Notes under the pieces: generated by a model
What the model was told of the DNA's origin: nothing
Seen by the model: the letters and a program-made list of their open reading frames with translations, nothing else
The model's database searches: none
Assembly: GCA_016235225.1 (NCBI GenBank)
Contig: JACRLS010000088.1
Span: forward strand, 1-14,892
Length of the DNA stretch: 14,892 nucleotides
Direction of reading: 5' to 3'
Origin: Nitrospirota bacterium
Lineage (GTDB): Bacteria; Nitrospirota; Nitrospiria; Nitrospirales; Nitrospiraceae
Made by a program: the position numbers and the translations under genes
Shown here: positions 13,116-14,892 of the stretch, in pieces
Layout: the number at the start of each line of letters is the position of its first letter
Numbering within the stretch: the first letter of the stretch is position 1

Positions 13116-13400
13116 ATCCAGCCTTCCTGCAGTAGCCTCGAAAAGAAAGATGGTGTCAGGGCGTCCTTCGGGAGGTGCCAGAACTTTGGCGGGGGGAGGA
13201 CGCTGGTCATACCGTGAGGGCGTCTGGATGGCCCCACAGGCGGGGCAAATTTTGGCCTTGGGATAAAGTTCTAAGGGCGATCAACCGATCAGAACTAGCA
13301 GGTGGCCGCTATGCCGCGATCGTGGCCGGTGATTTGCAGTCATTTAGAAGAAATTGATGGGTGGACGAACAACCAAGCGATCGTAATCGGAGGGAACATC
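13116..13400. other. Intergenic region between divergent lipoprotein genes
   Basis: This 285-bp gap separates two divergent genes and must hold both promoters, but I see no strong -35/-10 pair. A loose hairpin spans 13161-13203: GCGTCC pairs with GGACGC, with GCCA/TGGC inside. No gene is evident; an open frame from 13302 only extends the next gene upstream of its ribosome site. Confidence 0.4.
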
Positions 13401-14249
13401 ATGAAGCGGAATCATGTGGCCGGGCTGCTCGGACTCGGGGGGCTGGTGATGCTCCTGGGGGTCGCCTGCACGCATTACAAGATGGAGTATGTGCCCCAGG
13501 TGTTGCCTGGGGGAGCCAGCCAGACTCCGGTGAGGGTCAGCGTGGTGGCCTTTGAAGACCGTCGGTCGCCCGAGGCGAGAGCGCTCGATCAGACCGTGCG
13601 GCCGGACTTCGCGGGCCAGAATCTTCCGGTCTCCCAGGTATTGGCGGTGTGGTTGGCCCAACAGCTTCAGGCGTCCGGGTCATTCAGTCAGGTGGAAGTC
13701 GTCGGTGTCCCTGTCATCACGGGAGAGATCCGGTTCAAAGGCGGGGAGGGCGAGGTGCGGTCTGATGCGGCGGCTCGGATCCAGCCGATGGGGAAGGCCT
13801 ACCAGCAGACGCGGGAAGCCGTCGTCAGAACGGCTGCCGGCGGTCCGACGGGCGAGGTGGTCGTGACCGGATCTGTCGAGTCTCAGGAGGCGGAGAGCTA
13901 CTGGGAAAACATGTTCACCGGACAGCGCCGGGTCACGACGGGGTTGTTGGTGCAGGTTCAGGCCCGCATGGTCTCGACGGGGCAGGTGGTGCTCTCTCAA
14001 CGCTGGTCCGTGCAGCACGACGGGCGTGAAGGGACGGCGCAGGATGGGGATCAGGTTATTCTCAGGCCGGGAGAGACCCATCAGCAATTCGTCCAGGAAC
14101 TGCGTCGGTCGCTGGAGAATCCGACAGTGACCAAGCAGCGCAGCGAGACGGTCGCAGAGGATTTTGCCCGGGCCCTCCCGTGGATGGCGAACGCCGTCAA
14201 CAGGCAGGTGGTGAATGATCTGCATCGGGGCGTGGCTGTGGCTATGTAG
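13401..14249 (+). CDS. Lipoprotein of unknown function
   Basis: A 282-residue protein. The signal runs to LLGVAC, making Cys23 the likely lipidated residue, though Gly at -3 is an unusual lipobox. The mature part begins THYKMEYVPQVLPGG and has TPVRVSVVAFEDRRSPEA (about 40-58), then alternating strands and helices, including SQVLAVWLAQQLQASGSFSQ-like helix and strand, VVTGSVESQEAESYW and GQVVLSQRWSV. The layout is reminiscent of CsgG/TolB-N-like or YajG-like lipoproteins, but I cannot assign a family. GGAGGG at 13389-13394 fixes ATG 13401 over an upstream start at 13302. After its TAG, the same frame continues into an OmpA domain, so this may be the front part of one larger protein split by an amber codon. 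Confidence 0.75.
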   Translation: MKRNHVAGLLGLGGLVMLLGVACTHYKMEYVPQVLPGGASQTPVRVSVVAFEDRRSPEARALDQTVRPDFAGQNLPVSQVLAVWLAQQLQASGSFSQVEVVGVPVITGEIRFKGGEGEVRSDAAARIQPMGKAYQQTREAVVRTAAGGPTGEVVVTGSVESQEAESYWENMFTGQRRVTTGLLVQVQARMVSTGQVVLSQRWSVQHDGREGTAQDGDQVILRPGETHQQFVQELRRSLENPTVTKQRSETVAEDFARALPWMANAVNRQVVNDLHRGVAVAM

Positions 14250-14264
14250 CAGCCCAGGGGCCAG

Positions 14265-14892
14265 GTGTTGGCGTCCGCCGTGCCCGTAGCTCCTCCCGTG
14301 GAGAGTCAGTCGGCGGTGGTCGGCGAAGGTGGTCGTGTGGTGAATGGGTCTCAGGGACCCGTGAACGGCCATGTGACGCCCGCGGTCTCCTCCGCCGCGG
14401 CGGCGGCCGGAGTCGCCTCAGTGGAGCAACAACTGGCTCGATTGAACGCGGAGCTGGACAGTGTGCGGAGAGATCGTCCCCGGGCGGCCAGGCAGGGGCA
14501 GGAGGCGAACCAACCTCGGTTGGCTGCGCGCAAGGCCCATCTGGAGAAATTGTTCCATGACGAGATCAAGCAGGGCACGGTGAAGGTCAACCAGGTGGAC
14601 GACCGACTGGTGATCAGCCTGTCCGGGGCCAAATTGTTTGCGCTCGGCGACAGCCAGGTCTCCTCGTCGGGGAAGAAGCTCATACAACAAGTGGGCGTCG
14701 CCTTGGCGCCGGACGCCCGCGCGCGGATCACGGTGGAGGCGCACACGGATAATCAACCGGTTCAGCCGAAGTCCGCCGGACAGAAGGCGCCGACGCTGCA
14801 GCAGCTCTCCAAGGCGCGGGCTGAGAGCGTAGCCAAGGTGCTCACGACCAAAGGTGGCGTGAAGAAAACGAACGTGATTACGGTGGGGGCCG
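14265..14892 (+). CDS. OmpA-family domain protein, 3' end outside window
   Basis: The frame is open from the codon after the upstream TAG (14250) to the window end. A first stretch (about 14265-14400) is rich in Val, Ala, Pro and Gly, like a linker. Then comes a coiled-coil-like part (VEQQLARLNAELDSVRR to KAHLEKLFHDEI), and an OmpA C-terminal domain that binds peptidoglycan: RLVISLSGAKLFALGDSQVS, ITVEAHTDNQPV and LQQLSKARAESVAKVL. A GTG at 14265 has AGGGG four bases upstream and is the best start if the gene is separate, but that product has no signal peptide or membrane helix, which an OmpA-domain protein needs. It may instead be the C-terminal part of the preceding lipoprotein. Confidence 0.75.
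   Translation, partial: MLASAVPVAPPVESQSAVVGEGGRVVNGSQGPVNGHVTPAVSSAAAAAGVASVEQQLARLNAELDSVRRDRPRAARQGQEANQPRLAARKAHLEKLFHDEIKQGTVKVNQVDDRLVISLSGAKLFALGDSQVSSSGKKLIQQVGVALAPDARARITVEAHTDNQPVQPKSAGQKAPTLQQLSKARAESVAKVLTTKGGVKKTNVITVGA

Overview
The window is about 15 kb of GC-rich, gene-dense bacterial chromosome. The organism looks Gram-negative, because there are several lipoproteins, an OmpA-type peptidoglycan-binding domain and a BamE-like domain. The gene mix (DUF2779 nuclease, secreted Lon-like domain, ECF sigma/RskA pair, lipoprotein globin, orphan SagB-like protein) and the short 6-7 bp repeats between genes remind me of Nitrospirota, especially Nitrospira. That placement is an impression from gene content and was not tested.

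Layout. The left edge carries the 3' part of a DUF2779 protein (+). It converges on an exported protein with a Lon-type Ser-Lys proteolytic domain (-), followed by a YhcH/YjgK/YiaL (TabA-like) protein (-), a tRNA-Ser(CGA) gene (-) and tadA (-). Next is a two-gene ECF sigma / RskA-type anti-sigma operon (-), transcribed divergently from a group 1 truncated-haemoglobin lipoprotein (+). The globin gene converges on a GT-B-fold glycosyltransferase-like gene (-) across a GC-rich hairpin. Then come RNase HI with an N-terminal extension (+) and a small acidic unknown protein (-); their stop codons overlap.

The right half holds a SagB-type protein with two nitroreductase-like halves (+), an unknown 283-residue protein (+), a glycine-zipper lipoprotein (+), a BamE-like/trypsin-like protease lipoprotein (-), and an unrecognised lipoprotein (+). 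Directly after that stop codon, in the same frame, an OmpA-family domain runs off the window.

How the genes may work together. The sigma and anti-sigma factors form a membrane-signalled regulatory pair. tRNA-Ser and TadA both serve decoding but are probably only neighbours. SagB-like, the 283-residue protein and the glycine-zipper lipoprotein lie in one direction with small gaps and may be co-transcribed. No YcaO gene or precursor peptide is visible, so an azoline natural-product role is not supported here.

The most notable non-genic structure is a 216-bp element at 8566-8781. It has 19-bp perfect terminal inverted repeats and all its inner paired blocks share one symmetry centre, so it is effectively one long hairpin that ends one base before the SagB-like start codon. 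Degenerate 6-bp and 7-bp tandem repeats sit at or inside gene 3' ends, and at tadA and the SagB-like gene they supply part of the coding tail. I see no CRISPR array, rRNA, transposase or phage gene.
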